A stretch of DNA of 64,000 bases from positions 67,109 to 131,108 of the forward strand of contig JAUPTZ010000013.1 in NCBI GenBank assembly GCA_030917815.1, read 5' to 3'. A program made the translations under genes and the position numbers. The notes under the pieces are model-generated. The model ran no database searches and was not told the DNA's origin. It saw only the letters and a list, made by a program, of their open reading frames with translations. Shown piece after piece: positions 27,346 through 35,841 of this stretch. Origin of the DNA: Candidatus Babelota bacterium. GTDB lineage: Bacteria > Babelota > Babeliae > Babelales > JAUPTZ01. Within the stretch, counting starts at the first letter, position 1, and the number at the start of each line of letters is the position of its first letter.

Positions 27346-28608
27346 TTATAAAAAATCGTAAATCCATGTTTTCATCCGCTGCAATACTCGGGAAAGAAGC
27401 GGCGCCTCACTCGAATTATGCCAAAATGTTTTATTATCTTTCAAGCCAAACGCCAAAAGCCCATACGCGGTTGCGTAGAGCGGCGAACGAAGTATTTCGG
27501 GTACACCATTTTGATCGTCGCCCGGCATAAAATAATACCGCGGTGATCCAATCCGTACCGGCACCTGCAAGGTCTGCTGCACCAACTGACGCAGGCCACG
27601 CAACAACGAGCCACCACCGGTTAACACAAAGCCGGACGGCATTAACAACATAAGGCGATTAGCGATAATCTCTTCATGCACAAAGGAAAAAATCTCTTCT
27701 GCTCGCGGCTGCAAAATCTCATATAAGCTATAAATTTCTATTTCTTTGGTCCCCACATCATGGTCAAGCGCCACATTGGTGCGCACCATGCCAAGGTCTT
27801 TGTAGGCTTGTTCGGTCACACAGCCAAAACTTTTTTTAATCTCTTCGGCCTGAGCAATCGGAATGCCCAGCCCAATCGCCAAATCATTCGTGAAATGGTT
27901 ACCGGCTACGGGAAACACTTTTGAATAGCGAATACGCCCGTCTTTATAGATAGCAAAATCGGAAGTACCGCCACCAATGTCCAAGATGCCAACGCCAAGC
28001 TCCTGCTCCGAGGGCGTAAGTACCGCTTGCGCCGAAGCCAGTTGCTCAAGCACAATATCAAGCACTTCAACACCGGCAAGCTCAACCGCTTTAATAATAT
28101 TTTGCGCCGACGAAATAGCACCGGTCACAATATGCACGTGGGCCTCAAGGCGCACTCCATGCATCCCCAGAGAATCTTGTACGTATTCTTGCCCATCTAC
28201 TCGAAAATATTGTGGTAATACATGTAAAATTTCCCGGTCTTGTGGAATCGGAATAGCTTTGGCCGCTTCAATCACTCGATCAATATCGTACTGCGTCACA
28301 TCGGGACGAGAAATACCAACGACACCGGTAGAGTTAAATGACTTAATGTGGCTGCCCGCAATCCCAACAATCGCTTTTTGCACCGTGATGCCGGCCTGTG
28401 CTTGCGCCTCCTTGAGTGCCCGCTTAATCGATTCGACGGTGGCACTCATATTCACCACAATACCTTTTTTAAGCCCGTATGAGGGGTATCGCCCAATGCC
28501 CACAATCTCGACCGCCCCATGAGGCTGCACATGTCCAATGAGCACACAAATTTTTGTAGTGCCAATATCAATAGCCGCTATGTAGTCGGTCAATGGCATC
28601 GTATTCAT
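27346..28608 (-). CDS. ftsA: Cell division protein FtsA
   Basis: About 420 aa actin-like anchor of FtsZ. Phosphate-1 motif AAIDIGTTKICVLIG, phosphate-2 VGILDIGGGTSDFAIYKDG and adenosine motif VLTGGGSLLRGL are present; the C terminus ends in an amphipathic-like helix (VLQRMKTWIYDFL) suited to membrane targeting. Of several start codons, the third ATG of the ATGATGATG run at 28608 fits AAAGGG spacing and avoids overlap with ftsQ. Sits in the order ftsQ-ftsA-ftsZ. Confidence 0.95.
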   Translation of the reverse strand: MNTMPLTDYIAAIDIGTTKICVLIGHVQPHGAVEIVGIGRYPSYGLKKGIVVNMSATVESIKRALKEAQAQAGITVQKAIVGIAGSHIKSFNSTGVVGISRPDVTQYDIDRVIEAAKAIPIPQDREILHVLPQYFRVDGQEYVQDSLGMHGVRLEAHVHIVTGAISSAQNIIKAVELAGVEVLDIVLEQLASAQAVLTPSEQELGVGILDIGGGTSDFAIYKDGRIRYSKVFPVAGNHFTNDLAIGLGIPIAQAEEIKKSFGCVTEQAYKDLGMVRTNVALDHDVGTKEIEIYSLYEILQPRAEEIFSFVHEEIIANRLMLLMPSGFVLTGGGSLLRGLRQLVQQTLQVPVRIGSPRYYFMPGDDQNGVPEILRSPLYATAYGLLAFGLKDNKTFWHNSSEAPLLSRVLQRMKTWIYDFL

Positions 28609-28610
28609 CA

Positions 28611-29408
28611 TCATACCCTTTGTAGCTGCACGCACTCACGATGCGTAATACATTTACTGATAACACGACCAGAAAAACGGAAGTCAAAATAGCATACCGA
28701 TTTCTCTTCTGACGGTTTGTTATCTTCCTGCAGCACTTGACACAAACTCATCAAGACCACCATATCTGGCACTAAAGATACACTACGACCGTCCACAACA
28801 CAGACGCAACGATGTGGTAAATCAAGTGCCTCTTTTGGCGAAATTACCACCATATGTGGATCATGATAGGCACAATTAAATACCGACAAGAATCGAGCCG
28901 GCAACCCTGCAATAAAGGTATACACTTCAGGGAAACGATCACCCGACAACCAGAGCGGATTTACCCGTACCTGTGGCAAGTTTTCCGGAATGGTAATGAA
29001 CATTGGTGCATCGTACAATCGCCGATTATCACCGGCAATATAATGTTTGTTTACCGCAAAAGCTGGTGATACACCAATCATGGTACACGTAAGACAGGTC
29101 GGATTATAGCGAGACCAAGAAGTGGCTCCAATCAGAGGAAATACCTCAAGCAACTCTGCATTCAAACGTACGTAATCTGGATGAGCCAAATTACCGGCTT
29201 TTTTTTGTTCGTCAAACCAGAGTCCAATATCGCTAACCGTATCATCATCGAGCTGCTGATAGACCAACACATGCGAAGTTACCGCATAATGTGTAGAAGC
29301 CCACGCTGCAACCCGTGTATACAGATGCATCGCAATGCCACATAAAATCAACCAAATTATAATACCGTATAGCGTCCGACGATGCCGCCAGCGTGCCCGC
29401 TCATTCAC
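28611..29408 (-). CDS. ftsQ: FtsQ/DivIB-like division protein
   Basis: 265 aa with a short basic cytoplasmic start (MNERARWRHRRT), one TM (LYGIIIWLILCGIAMHLYTRV) and an extracytoplasmic domain including VNPLWLSGDRFPEVYTFIAGLPAR, PKEALDLPHRCVCVVDGRSV and DMVVLMSLC. Topology, size and position ahead of ftsA are those of FtsQ. The sequence itself is weakly conserved in this family, and I cannot confirm a POTRA domain by eye. Confidence 0.65.
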   Translation of the reverse strand: MNERARWRHRRTLYGIIIWLILCGIAMHLYTRVAAWASTHYAVTSHVLVYQQLDDDTVSDIGLWFDEQKKAGNLAHPDYVRLNAELLEVFPLIGATSWSRYNPTCLTCTMIGVSPAFAVNKHYIAGDNRRLYDAPMFITIPENLPQVRVNPLWLSGDRFPEVYTFIAGLPARFLSVFNCAYHDPHMVVISPKEALDLPHRCVCVVDGRSVSLVPDMVVLMSLCQVLQEDNKPSEEKSVCYFDFRFSGRVISKCITHRECVQLQRV

Positions 29409-29514
29409 CTACTAACCCTTTCTTCTAAACCACTCGCTGATGCAAGATGGCGCTGATGTGAAGGCAAGCCTAGACGAAAAAATGGTATAGGTGCAAGTAT
29501 GGTTTTTAAAAAGA

Positions 29515-31326
29515 TTAATCTTCTCCCACTTGTGAACGCCACAATCGTGAATAGACACCTTTCTTTTTGAGCAATTGCTCGTGGGATCCTTTTTCTACAA
29601 TAACCCCTTTATCAAGCACAAAAATCACATCGGCATGTCGCACTGTCGTTAAACGATGCGCAATCATAATAATGGTCATTGAATGCTGCAGCGCACGAAG
29701 CATATGGCTCAATGCTAATTCTGTTTCGTTATCAACGGCCGATGTTGCTTCATCCAGAATCAATACATCCGGGTTTCGTACCAACGCACGCGCAAGCATA
29801 ATCCGCTGCCGTTGCCCACCAGAAAGCTGCTTACCACTTTCATCAATATGCGTATCGTATTTTTCCGGGAGTGATAAAATGAAATCATGAATTTGCGCCG
29901 ATTTCGCCGCCTCTTTCACTTGCTCGATTGGCAAATCAAACGCACCGTATCTAATATTGTTTGCGACGGTATCGGGCACAATAAACGACTCTTGCCCCAC
30001 AAACCCAACCGATTTACGAAGCACTTCCAACGACATTTCAGCGATCGGTGCCCCGTTAATGGTAATCGTTCCTTTTTGCGTATGGTACAACCGCATTAAT
30101 AACTTAATAATCGTACTCTTACCAGAACCGGTTTGTCCGACAAATGCTACGGTTTGTTGCGGTGGAATCGTCAACGATAATTTGCGCAGTACAGGACGTG
30201 TTGAGTTGTACCCAAACGATACTTCATTAAAAACTACTTCGCCCTCAGACATCGATTCGCTCAGCGCCTCTTCGCCACCAACCGTTTCATAAGAAGAATC
30301 AATTGGCGTGCGTATAATCTCAAGTAGCCGTCGCACCGATGACATACTCCGCTCATACGAATCAAGAATCCCGGCAAGGCCGGTAAACGGCCAAATAAGT
30401 CGTTGCGTAAGGAATATAAGCATACTGTAGGAACCAACCGCAATCTCACCATCAAATACCAGCATGCCACCCTTGATGAGCGTATACACAAATCCGGTCA
30501 GTACAAAAACCCGAACGAGTGGCGCAAACATGCCGTTCATATGCACCGCATAAATACTGGCCCGTTCATAGTCACGGCTCGCCCTCTGTATTCTCCGCTT
30601 TTCATACTCTTCGGTACCAAACCCTTTAATGCTCATAATGCCCCCGACATTGTGACTAACCACGCTGGCGATCGTACTGGCCATCTCACGCACAATCCCG
30701 TAGGCGGTAGAAATACGCTCCCGAAAGAAAATACCCAGTGCGGCTACAAACGGAATCGGCATCATCGCAATCAATGCAATTTGCGGAGAAATATAGAAAA
30801 AGATGCTGCCAATCAACACCGTACTCAAAACAAGCTGTATAATACCGCTAAATCCTTGATCACGAGCGGCACCGACAATGTATTCGAATTCGTTGATATC
30901 ATCGTTAATAATTGAGGTCAAACGGCCAATCCGCATAGTGTTAAAAAACGAAAGTGGCAATTTTTGAATATGGCCATAGGCATCGGTGCGTATCTCACGT
31001 TGCACTCGTTGCGCAATCCGCCCCCAGAGCACAATATAAAGAAACTCAAACACCGATTCAGCAATCCAAATCATAATGGTGACACCAGCGATAATCACCA
31101 ACTGCGTTCGTGGGCTCGTGAAACCCCAGGCATGCAACCATGGACTCCCGGAACCGGTTACCACGTCGATAGCCAAACCGATAAGTACCTCAGGCAAAAT
31201 ATCTGCTGTTTTGTTTATAACCGTACAGAGTATGGCAAGTACCAACGAAAGCGGCTTCCGCCACATGTACGACAAGAGAAACCGAACAGGATTTTTTAAA
31301 GATATACCGGTAAGCGCCATAGGCAA
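29515..31326 (-). CDS. ABC exporter, MsbA/MdlB-like (fused TM and ATPase)
   Basis: 603 aa half-transporter acting as a dimer in the inner membrane. Six TM helices with a type-IV exporter fold (TRTD..., QKLPLSFFNTMRIGRLTSIINDDINEFE is the family intracellular loop), then the NBD: Walker A GQTGSGKST, Q-loop VGQESF, signature LSGGQRQRIMLARAL, Walker B VLILDEATSAVD and H-loop IAHRL. Lipid A flippase (MsbA) or multidrug export are both possible; sequence does not decide. Ends 106 bp upstream of ftsQ on the minus strand; the TrmH-like gene is upstream with a 3-bp gap. Confidence 0.9.
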   Translation of the reverse strand: MPMALTGISLKNPVRFLLSYMWRKPLSLVLAILCTVINKTADILPEVLIGLAIDVVTGSGSPWLHAWGFTSPRTQLVIIAGVTIMIWIAESVFEFLYIVLWGRIAQRVQREIRTDAYGHIQKLPLSFFNTMRIGRLTSIINDDINEFEYIVGAARDQGFSGIIQLVLSTVLIGSIFFYISPQIALIAMMPIPFVAALGIFFRERISTAYGIVREMASTIASVVSHNVGGIMSIKGFGTEEYEKRRIQRASRDYERASIYAVHMNGMFAPLVRVFVLTGFVYTLIKGGMLVFDGEIAVGSYSMLIFLTQRLIWPFTGLAGILDSYERSMSSVRRLLEIIRTPIDSSYETVGGEEALSESMSEGEVVFNEVSFGYNSTRPVLRKLSLTIPPQQTVAFVGQTGSGKSTIIKLLMRLYHTQKGTITINGAPIAEMSLEVLRKSVGFVGQESFIVPDTVANNIRYGAFDLPIEQVKEAAKSAQIHDFILSLPEKYDTHIDESGKQLSGGQRQRIMLARALVRNPDVLILDEATSAVDNETELALSHMLRALQHSMTIIMIAHRLTTVRHADVIFVLDKGVIVEKGSHEQLLKKKGVYSRLWRSQVGED

Positions 31327-31329
31327 CCT

Positions 31330-32061
31330 CTACTTTGAAAACGTCGTCAAAAACAAAAATATCCCGGCCGCTACCGATGCATTATATGATGACGTATCTC
31401 GCTGTGGCAACGTGACTTGGGTTCCCAAAGAGCGAACCTTCTTCTCAATTCCACGCTCCTCACTCCCAATAACCACACATAACGGCGCTTGATACGACAC
31501 AGTTGTTGCATCAACACCACCATCAGCCACCGTTGTATATACCGTATATCCCATATTTTTTAGCTCATTAATGGTATGAGCCACCGAAGAGATTAGGTAT
31601 ATCGGCATATGCTCGGCTAGACCTGCAGAAGCTTTAAAAACCCCAGCAACTATCCGCGCACACTGCTTAGTTACGAGTACGGCATCAAAATTCGTACAAT
31701 AGGCCGACCGCACAATTGCGCCAAGATTATGCACATCTTGTACCCCATCAAGCAAGAGAATGCGTTGCTTTTCTTGCGGCGTGATCGGTTTGACCGCATA
31801 CGCAAACGGAGTTACAAAAGCCAAAATGCCCATGTGATCATCACATCCGGCCATTCGGCTCAGTACATCACGAGATACATATTGAATTGACGGCGCCTGT
31901 TTATTCAGATACGGCTTCACCCGCTCCCACCCTTTTGGCTCCGGCTTAGTCATGTAAAGAGCAAGAATTTTACGTCTACCCGATTTAAGGCATTCAATAA
32001 TAGGATGGGCACCGTAGAGGACGTCACCAACTTGTTGTACTTTTTTTTGCGCTGCGCACAT
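31330..32061 (-). CDS. rlmB: TrmH/SpoU-family RNA 2'-O-methyltransferase (RlmB-like)
   Basis: About 243 aa from the ATG at 32061 (MCAAQKK), preceded by AAAAGGAAAA. An N-terminal substrate-binding domain (VLYGAHPIIECLKSGRRKI) leads into the SPOUT knot: motif 1 LDGVQDVHNLGAIVRSAY, motif 2 CVVIGSEERGIEKKV and motif 3 LPQRDTSSYNASVAAGIFLF. The family methylates 23S rRNA (G2251) or tRNA; RlmB is favoured by the N-terminal domain. In motif 3 a Tyr precedes Asn-Ala-Ser where Leu is usual (S-L-N-V-S), a mild variant. Precedes the ABC exporter. Confidence 0.85.
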   Translation of the reverse strand: MCAAQKKVQQVGDVLYGAHPIIECLKSGRRKILALYMTKPEPKGWERVKPYLNKQAPSIQYVSRDVLSRMAGCDDHMGILAFVTPFAYAVKPITPQEKQRILLLDGVQDVHNLGAIVRSAYCTNFDAVLVTKQCARIVAGVFKASAGLAEHMPIYLISSVAHTINELKNMGYTVYTTVADGGVDATTVSYQAPLCVVIGSEERGIEKKVRSLGTQVTLPQRDTSSYNASVAAGIFLFLTTFSK

Positions 32062-32163
32062 GTGTTTTCCTTTTTCTGAAGAAGAGAACGGCCAGTATAG
32101 CACCGCAACCTTCTTGCTGCTATGCTGTAAGCTCTATCATGTATACAAAAACGGAGGTAATGT

Positions 32164-32394
32164 ATGAAAATAAACTGGAACGACGCACGCAGAACGGCAG
32201 TGATCATCTTTTTCTCAGTAGTGTGCGCACTGGGTGGCTTGTACCTCAAAAGAAAGCTGCTAGGCGAAGCTCTCGTCTGCCGAGGCTTCTTCGCCAGGGG
32301 AATAGAACCACAGGCACTAGGCGACTTTTTAGTTGTCACCCTTGTCGCGTTTGTCGGCCTCTACCTGTTTGACCGATATATACTTAAAAAATAA
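32164..32394 (+). CDS. Small two-TM protein, paralogue A
   Basis: 76 aa. Starts MKINWNDARRTAVIIFFS and ends GLYLFDRYILKK, with two TM helices. It aligns over its whole length with the gene at 32654 (MKVDWHNARGIAVIAFIL ... NRYFLAHKK). SD CGGAGG six bases before the ATG. First of three consecutive tiny membrane genes. No family recognised. Confidence 0.6.
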   Translation: MKINWNDARRTAVIIFFSVVCALGGLYLKRKLLGEALVCRGFFARGIEPQALGDFLVVTLVAFVGLYLFDRYILKK

Positions 32395-32460
32395 CCAGTC
32401 GGCCTAAGAATGTCGGCGTATTATCATACCAACTCAGTCGCCCACAAATACGAGGGTTAT

Positions 32461-32643
32461 ATGAATAGCATTTGGAATCTTACATTACAAAGAATGGTTG
32501 GTCTCGCTATTGTATGTGCCGTATTTTACGGCGTCGCTCAATTCACGAGCCTTCAACTCGATTACTGGCGCATTCTGCCTAGTTTAATGGCAGGCTACAT
32601 CGCAGCGGGGGTAGTGGATAGCTTCCTAAAAAAGAAAAAGTAA
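32461..32643 (+). CDS. Small two-TM protein, middle gene
   Basis: About 60 aa from the ATG at 32461 (MNSIWNLTLQRMVGL), preceded by ACGAGGGTTAT; the track start at 32410 adds a polar leader without a good RBS. Two hydrophobic segments and a KKKK tail. Not clearly homologous to its two neighbours, although length and topology are the same. 10 bp before the next gene. Confidence 0.5.
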   Translation: MNSIWNLTLQRMVGLAIVCAVFYGVAQFTSLQLDYWRILPSLMAGYIAAGVVDSFLKKKK

Positions 32644-32653
32644 GGAACTGTAT

Positions 32654-32875
32654 ATGAAAGTCGACTGGCATAACGCACGTGGAATAGCAGTCATTGCCTT
32701 TATCTTAGCCATGGTTGGATTCGGTGGAATGTACCTCAGGCCGAAGTTGATGGGAACTGGCTATCAATGGCAACTCAACACTTCAATTTCATATACCGAA
32801 TTTATAATCGTTTTCGTTGTTGTATTTGGCAGCTTATGGTTCATAAATCGCTATTTCCTCGCACATAAAAAATAG
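32654..32875 (+). CDS. Small two-TM protein, paralogue B
   Basis: 73 aa, paralogue of 32164: MK(I/V)(N/D)W(N/H)(D/N)AR..AVI at the start, GG(L/M)YL(K/R)(R/P)KL(L/M)G in the middle and (D/N)RY at the end. Two TM helices with a 20-residue external loop. SD GGAACTGTAT is moderate. Ends 13 bp before the GNAT gene and may be co-transcribed with it. Confidence 0.6.
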   Translation: MKVDWHNARGIAVIAFILAMVGFGGMYLRPKLMGTGYQWQLNTSISYTEFIIVFVVVFGSLWFINRYFLAHKK

Positions 32876-32888
32876 TAGAGCCCAAACC

Positions 32889-33569
32889 ATGCTGCATAGA
32901 CCATTCATCTTCGAAGACACCACTTCAAAAACAACGCCGCAAACCATCTGGACATCGGAAGATGGCCTCGTTCTCAAAACCTTCACTGGAGAACAGGCCC
33001 GCCCCTATATAGAGCACATCGCCCACCTGCGTATCACCATGTTCAAAGAGTTCCCTTACTTGTATGAAGGCAGCTTTGATGGAGAAAAAAAGCATCTAGA
33101 AACCTACTGTAGTTCACCTAAATACCTCGTGCTTCTTCTCCTAAAAGACACTCATGTGGTCGGATTTTTTAATGCCATACCACTTGCTGAAAATGGACCT
33201 GATTCTCTATCCGAAATACAGGCGCCATTCATTGCACAAGGAATCGATATGGCACCGTATCTCTATGTGGGTGAAGTAATGGTTCTCAAAGAATTTCGCC
33301 GCCCACATCTGATACAATTTCTTTACGCATACGGCGAAGCACTTGCCCGAGAATTAGGTAAAGATTACCTAATTTTTGCAATGGTCAAACGACCGCGTGA
33401 GCATTTGGCACGTCCGGCCGACTATCAATCGCTTGAACTACTCTGTGCTTACTTTGGTTTTGCGATCATGAAAGGCATGGAGATCCACGCCTCGTGGAAA
33501 CAAATAGATACCCAAAAAAAAGAACCGAACACCTTGGCCATCTGGTGTAAAAAAGTTACTCAAGAATAG
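32889..33569 (+). CDS. GNAT-family acetyltransferase
   Basis: 226 aa. A GNAT-like core: LRITMFKEFPYLYEG near 48, YLVLLLLKDTHVVGFFNAIPL (strand 4), YVGEVMVLKEFRRPHL (strand 4 to acetyl-CoA loop, with a degenerate Q/RxxGxG) and YLIFAMVKRP. The acceptor is unknown. It is followed by a membrane protein after 14 bp. Assignment rests on fold pattern rather than a signature motif. Confidence 0.65.
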   Translation: MLHRPFIFEDTTSKTTPQTIWTSEDGLVLKTFTGEQARPYIEHIAHLRITMFKEFPYLYEGSFDGEKKHLETYCSSPKYLVLLLLKDTHVVGFFNAIPLAENGPDSLSEIQAPFIAQGIDMAPYLYVGEVMVLKEFRRPHLIQFLYAYGEALARELGKDYLIFAMVKRPREHLARPADYQSLELLCAYFGFAIMKGMEIHASWKQIDTQKKEPNTLAIWCKKVTQE

Positions 33570-33583
33570 AAAAGGAATAGTAC

Positions 33584-34276
33584 ATGAAATTTATATGGAC
33601 AACCGGCCTGGTATTAGCGCTCATTTCAATAATTGGCCTCTTTGCCGGCTACGCATTGCATCTCCACGGAGCAGACAGTACGTTACTGTGGGCTGTTTTT
33701 GGCCTAAGCGGTGCCCTTGGTATTCTCTCGGTCCATCTGAACCTCAAAGCCATGCCTTCAGTTACATGGAGCATTCCACTGAGCTTGTGGGCCGGTACCG
33801 CAATTGGCGGCGGCTACATGCTCGCATACCGCCATTACGCCGCAGGAAATGCACTCAATCTCTATTTTGGCGCACTTGTCTTGCTTGGTACCGTTGGGCT
33901 TATCATCTCACTCTGGCACACCGTCCGCTGCCGCAGACTTGATGCTCGGATTCTGGCCAGCGTTGCGACACCTGAAGTAAAACTCAGCGACCAACGGTTC
34001 ATCGACTATATAGCATACAAAAACAATGGTGGCCAAATGCCGAGCGAACGGCCAATGACCAGAGACGAACTTGTTGAATATGTGGCAACCAATCATCCGG
34101 ACGGCCTTGAGCAATGGGCCCGATTTGGCTTACAACAATCACGCCCGAAATGGATGCAAGTCCTCTATCCATTCTTCTTCTTTAAAAACGAGGCTGATCG
34201 TAAAGCGTATGCAACTAAATTTCTTGCATCACGCGGCGTGTATCGAGAGTCGTATCCGGAGTTCGAGGCGAAGTAA
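33584..34276 (+). CDS. Four-TM membrane protein, unknown
   Basis: 230 aa. Four TM helices in the first 115 residues (TTGLVLALISIIGLFAGYA, LLWAVFGLSGALGILSVHL, SIPLSLWAGTAIGGGYMLA, FGALVLLGTVGLIISLWH), then a cytoplasmic domain of about 110 residues with PMTRDELVEYVATNHPDG and a hydrophobic patch (MQVLYPFFFF). No family recognised. Follows the GNAT gene and converges on the toxin-antitoxin pair with a 9-bp gap. Confidence 0.55.
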   Translation: MKFIWTTGLVLALISIIGLFAGYALHLHGADSTLLWAVFGLSGALGILSVHLNLKAMPSVTWSIPLSLWAGTAIGGGYMLAYRHYAAGNALNLYFGALVLLGTVGLIISLWHTVRCRRLDARILASVATPEVKLSDQRFIDYIAYKNNGGQMPSERPMTRDELVEYVATNHPDGLEQWARFGLQQSRPKWMQVLYPFFFFKNEADRKAYATKFLASRGVYRESYPEFEAK

Positions 34277-34285
34277 AAACGCAAC

Positions 34286-34558
34286 TTATTCATCATACAC
34301 GTCTTTACGATGCTGAACAGCAACGATTATCACCACATGTTCGGCATTATCAATTCGATACACAACACGATAATTCCCGACACGAAGCCGCCTATACCCT
34401 TTTAGGCTATATCGCAATGGCTTCCCAAAGCCAATGGGATCAACGGTAAGACGTTCTTCTACAGCCCGCTTAATAATGGTTCTTATCACTTTAGGTAATT
34501 CGGGAATATGCGATTTTACTACTTCTTCATTGTAAAGAAGTCGGTACGTCACTTCCAA
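34286..34558 (-). CDS. RelE/ParE-family toxin
   Basis: 90 aa. RelE-type mRNA interferase fold: VTYRLLYNEEVVKSHIPELPKVIRTIIKRAVEERL, then the core PLRYSLKGYRRLRVGNYRVVYRID and the tail HVVIIVAVQHRKDVYD. The basic residues of GYRRLRVGNYR and the C-terminal HRKDVY are the RelE-like active-site features. It overlaps its antitoxin by 10 bp. Expected to cleave mRNA on the ribosome when freed; it looks intact. Confidence 0.88.
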   Translation of the reverse strand: MEVTYRLLYNEEVVKSHIPELPKVIRTIIKRAVEERLTVDPIGFGKPLRYSLKGYRRLRVGNYRVVYRIDNAEHVVIIVAVQHRKDVYDE

Positions 34559-34770
34559 GCTTCCTCATGCGAATAAAGCTTTGCATCTTCTTTATCAAGC
34601 TTTTCCGCAAGTTTTGAAAGGTATACATCCTCGCGCAATTCTAACGCCTCAAGCGTCAATTCGCGAACAAGACTCGCAACCGATTTATCCTGTTGATGAG
34701 CTAACTTCGTAAGTAAACTTGCCGTAGCTTCTTCAAAAGGAACAGTGATACTAGGGTGCTTAACTGACAT
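34549..34770 (-). CDS. Antitoxin of the RelE-like pair
   Basis: 73 aa. N-terminal SITVPFEEATASLLTKLAHQQDKSVASLVRELTLEAL is a ribbon-helix-helix DNA-binding pattern; the acidic helical C terminus (LYLSKLAEKLDKEDAKLYSHEEAWK type) would wrap the toxin. Upstream of and overlapping the toxin, the usual order. SD AGGAATC precedes the ATG. The divergent region upstream also holds the MarR-type operator of the next operon. Confidence 0.85.
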   Translation of the reverse strand: MSVKHPSITVPFEEATASLLTKLAHQQDKSVASLVRELTLEALELREDVYLSKLAEKLDKEDAKLYSHEEAWK

Positions 34771-34883
34771 AATAGATTCCTACTCTGGCTCTAATGTTTT
34801 AGCCCCTCCATCTTACACACCAGTCATATATGAAGCAATATACCCCTTACAATTCACTGCATACATTTGACCGGCACCTCTCT

Positions 34884-34911
34884 TGACTTCGTTGTAACAC
34901 GTGATACAACT
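34884..34911 (+). promoter_or_regulatory. Promoter with palindromic MarR-type operator
   Basis: A -35-like TTGACT (34884-34889), a 16-bp spacer and a -10-like TACAAC (34906-34911). The spacer and -10 are covered by a near-perfect 20-bp palindrome, GTTGTAACACGTGATACAAC (34892-34911), with nine of ten base pairs matched. Size and position are those of a MarR operator blocking RNA polymerase. It sits 45 bp upstream of the operon that includes the marR gene, so autoregulation is likely. Confidence 0.6.
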
Positions 34912-34955
34912 GTTTCCACAAAAATCATAAAGTTTGACCGGGACAAGAGGAAGAC

Positions 34956-35381
34956 ATGTGGCAGCGATCGCACAGTAAGATTTATAAAGATTTAAGCAGG
35001 GAAGCTGTCTAGAGCCTCTGGACCGACATAAACAGCTGGCCCCAATGGCACGATGACTTGGAATACTGCACTCTTGAGGGGCCCTTTGAAGTTGGCAACC
35101 ATTTCATGCTCAAGCCAAAAGGTGTCGCCGCGGTTAAAATCGTCCTTACCGATGTACAACATGGCCACTCGTTTACCGATTGCACTACCTTTTTTGGTGC
35201 TAAAATGATTGATACTCATACCATGGAAGAAACCGAGGCCGGCCTGTTGCTAACCAATACCCTCGTTGTTACCGGCCCGCTCAAATGGCTCTGGATTATG
35301 CTGGTTGCCAAGAATGTTGCCAATACGGTGCCAGCTGAAATGGATGCACTCGCCGATGCCGCAAGGAAGCACCATGCCTGA
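34956..35381 (+). pseudogene. SRPBCC-domain protein with an in-frame TAG near the start
   Basis: From ATG 34956 (SD ACAAGAGGAAGAC) the frame reads SKIYKDLSREAV, then TAG at 35010-35012, then SLWTDINSWPQWHDDLEYC and on to 35381. The polyketide-cyclase/START-like start is normally V-W-x-x-(W/I)-T-D-...-W-P-x-W, so the TAG most simply replaces a TGG Trp. The track's 107-aa ORF (35058) is the part after the stop and lacks the first strand and helix. It would bind a hydrophobic ligand if whole. First gene of the marR operon. Nonsense mutation or sequencing error are both possible. Confidence 0.7.
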
Positions 35382-35841
35382 TTCAACATTCGGATTTGAA
35401 AAACCGGAGCAGAGTGCCGGCTTTCTCCTCTGGCAAACAACAACCATCTGGCAACGACTCATTCGAGAAGCGCTCGAACCGTACAACATTATTCATCCGC
35501 AATTTGTAGTCATGGCCATTCTTTTATGGTTTCGTGAACACAATCAAGAAACCAATCAAATAACCATCGCTAATTGGTCAAAGCTCGATAAGATGACGGT
35601 CTCACGATCGCTCAAAAAACTTGCCGATAGCGGCTTTGTGGTTCGCAGCGAACATGACAAAGACCCGCGCGCAAAGAGTGTGCAACTCACCGATGCCGGT
35701 TGCGCTTTCATAAAAACCTTAGTTCCCATTATTGAAAACATCGATGCACAATTTTTTGGTCGGCTTACCTCAACCAATGAACAATGCCTTGTTGCTATCT
35801 TAGATACTTTAACCGGATTCTCTCATGAAAACAGCAAATAG
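35374..35841 (+). CDS. MarR-family transcriptional regulator
   Basis: About 155 aa from the ATG at 35374 (MPDSTFGFEKPEQS), preceded by GCAAGGAAGC; the longer track start overlaps the SRPBCC gene too far. Winged-helix pattern: LWQTTTIWQRLIREAL, HPQFVVMAILLWF, ITIANWSKLDKMTVSRSLKKLADSGFVVR (helix-turn-helix and recognition helix) and the wing DKDPRAKSVQLTDAG with the conserved Asp-x-Arg. The likely target is the palindrome at 34892-34911. It overlaps both neighbours, so is translationally coupled. Confidence 0.9.
   Translation: MPDSTFGFEKPEQSAGFLLWQTTTIWQRLIREALEPYNIIHPQFVVMAILLWFREHNQETNQITIANWSKLDKMTVSRSLKKLADSGFVVRSEHDKDPRAKSVQLTDAGCAFIKTLVPIIENIDAQFFGRLTSTNEQCLVAILDTLTGFSHENSK

Noticed and set aside
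34992-35219. 75-aa minus ORF
   Set aside because: Antisense to the SRPBCC gene, which reads through as a recognisable domain.
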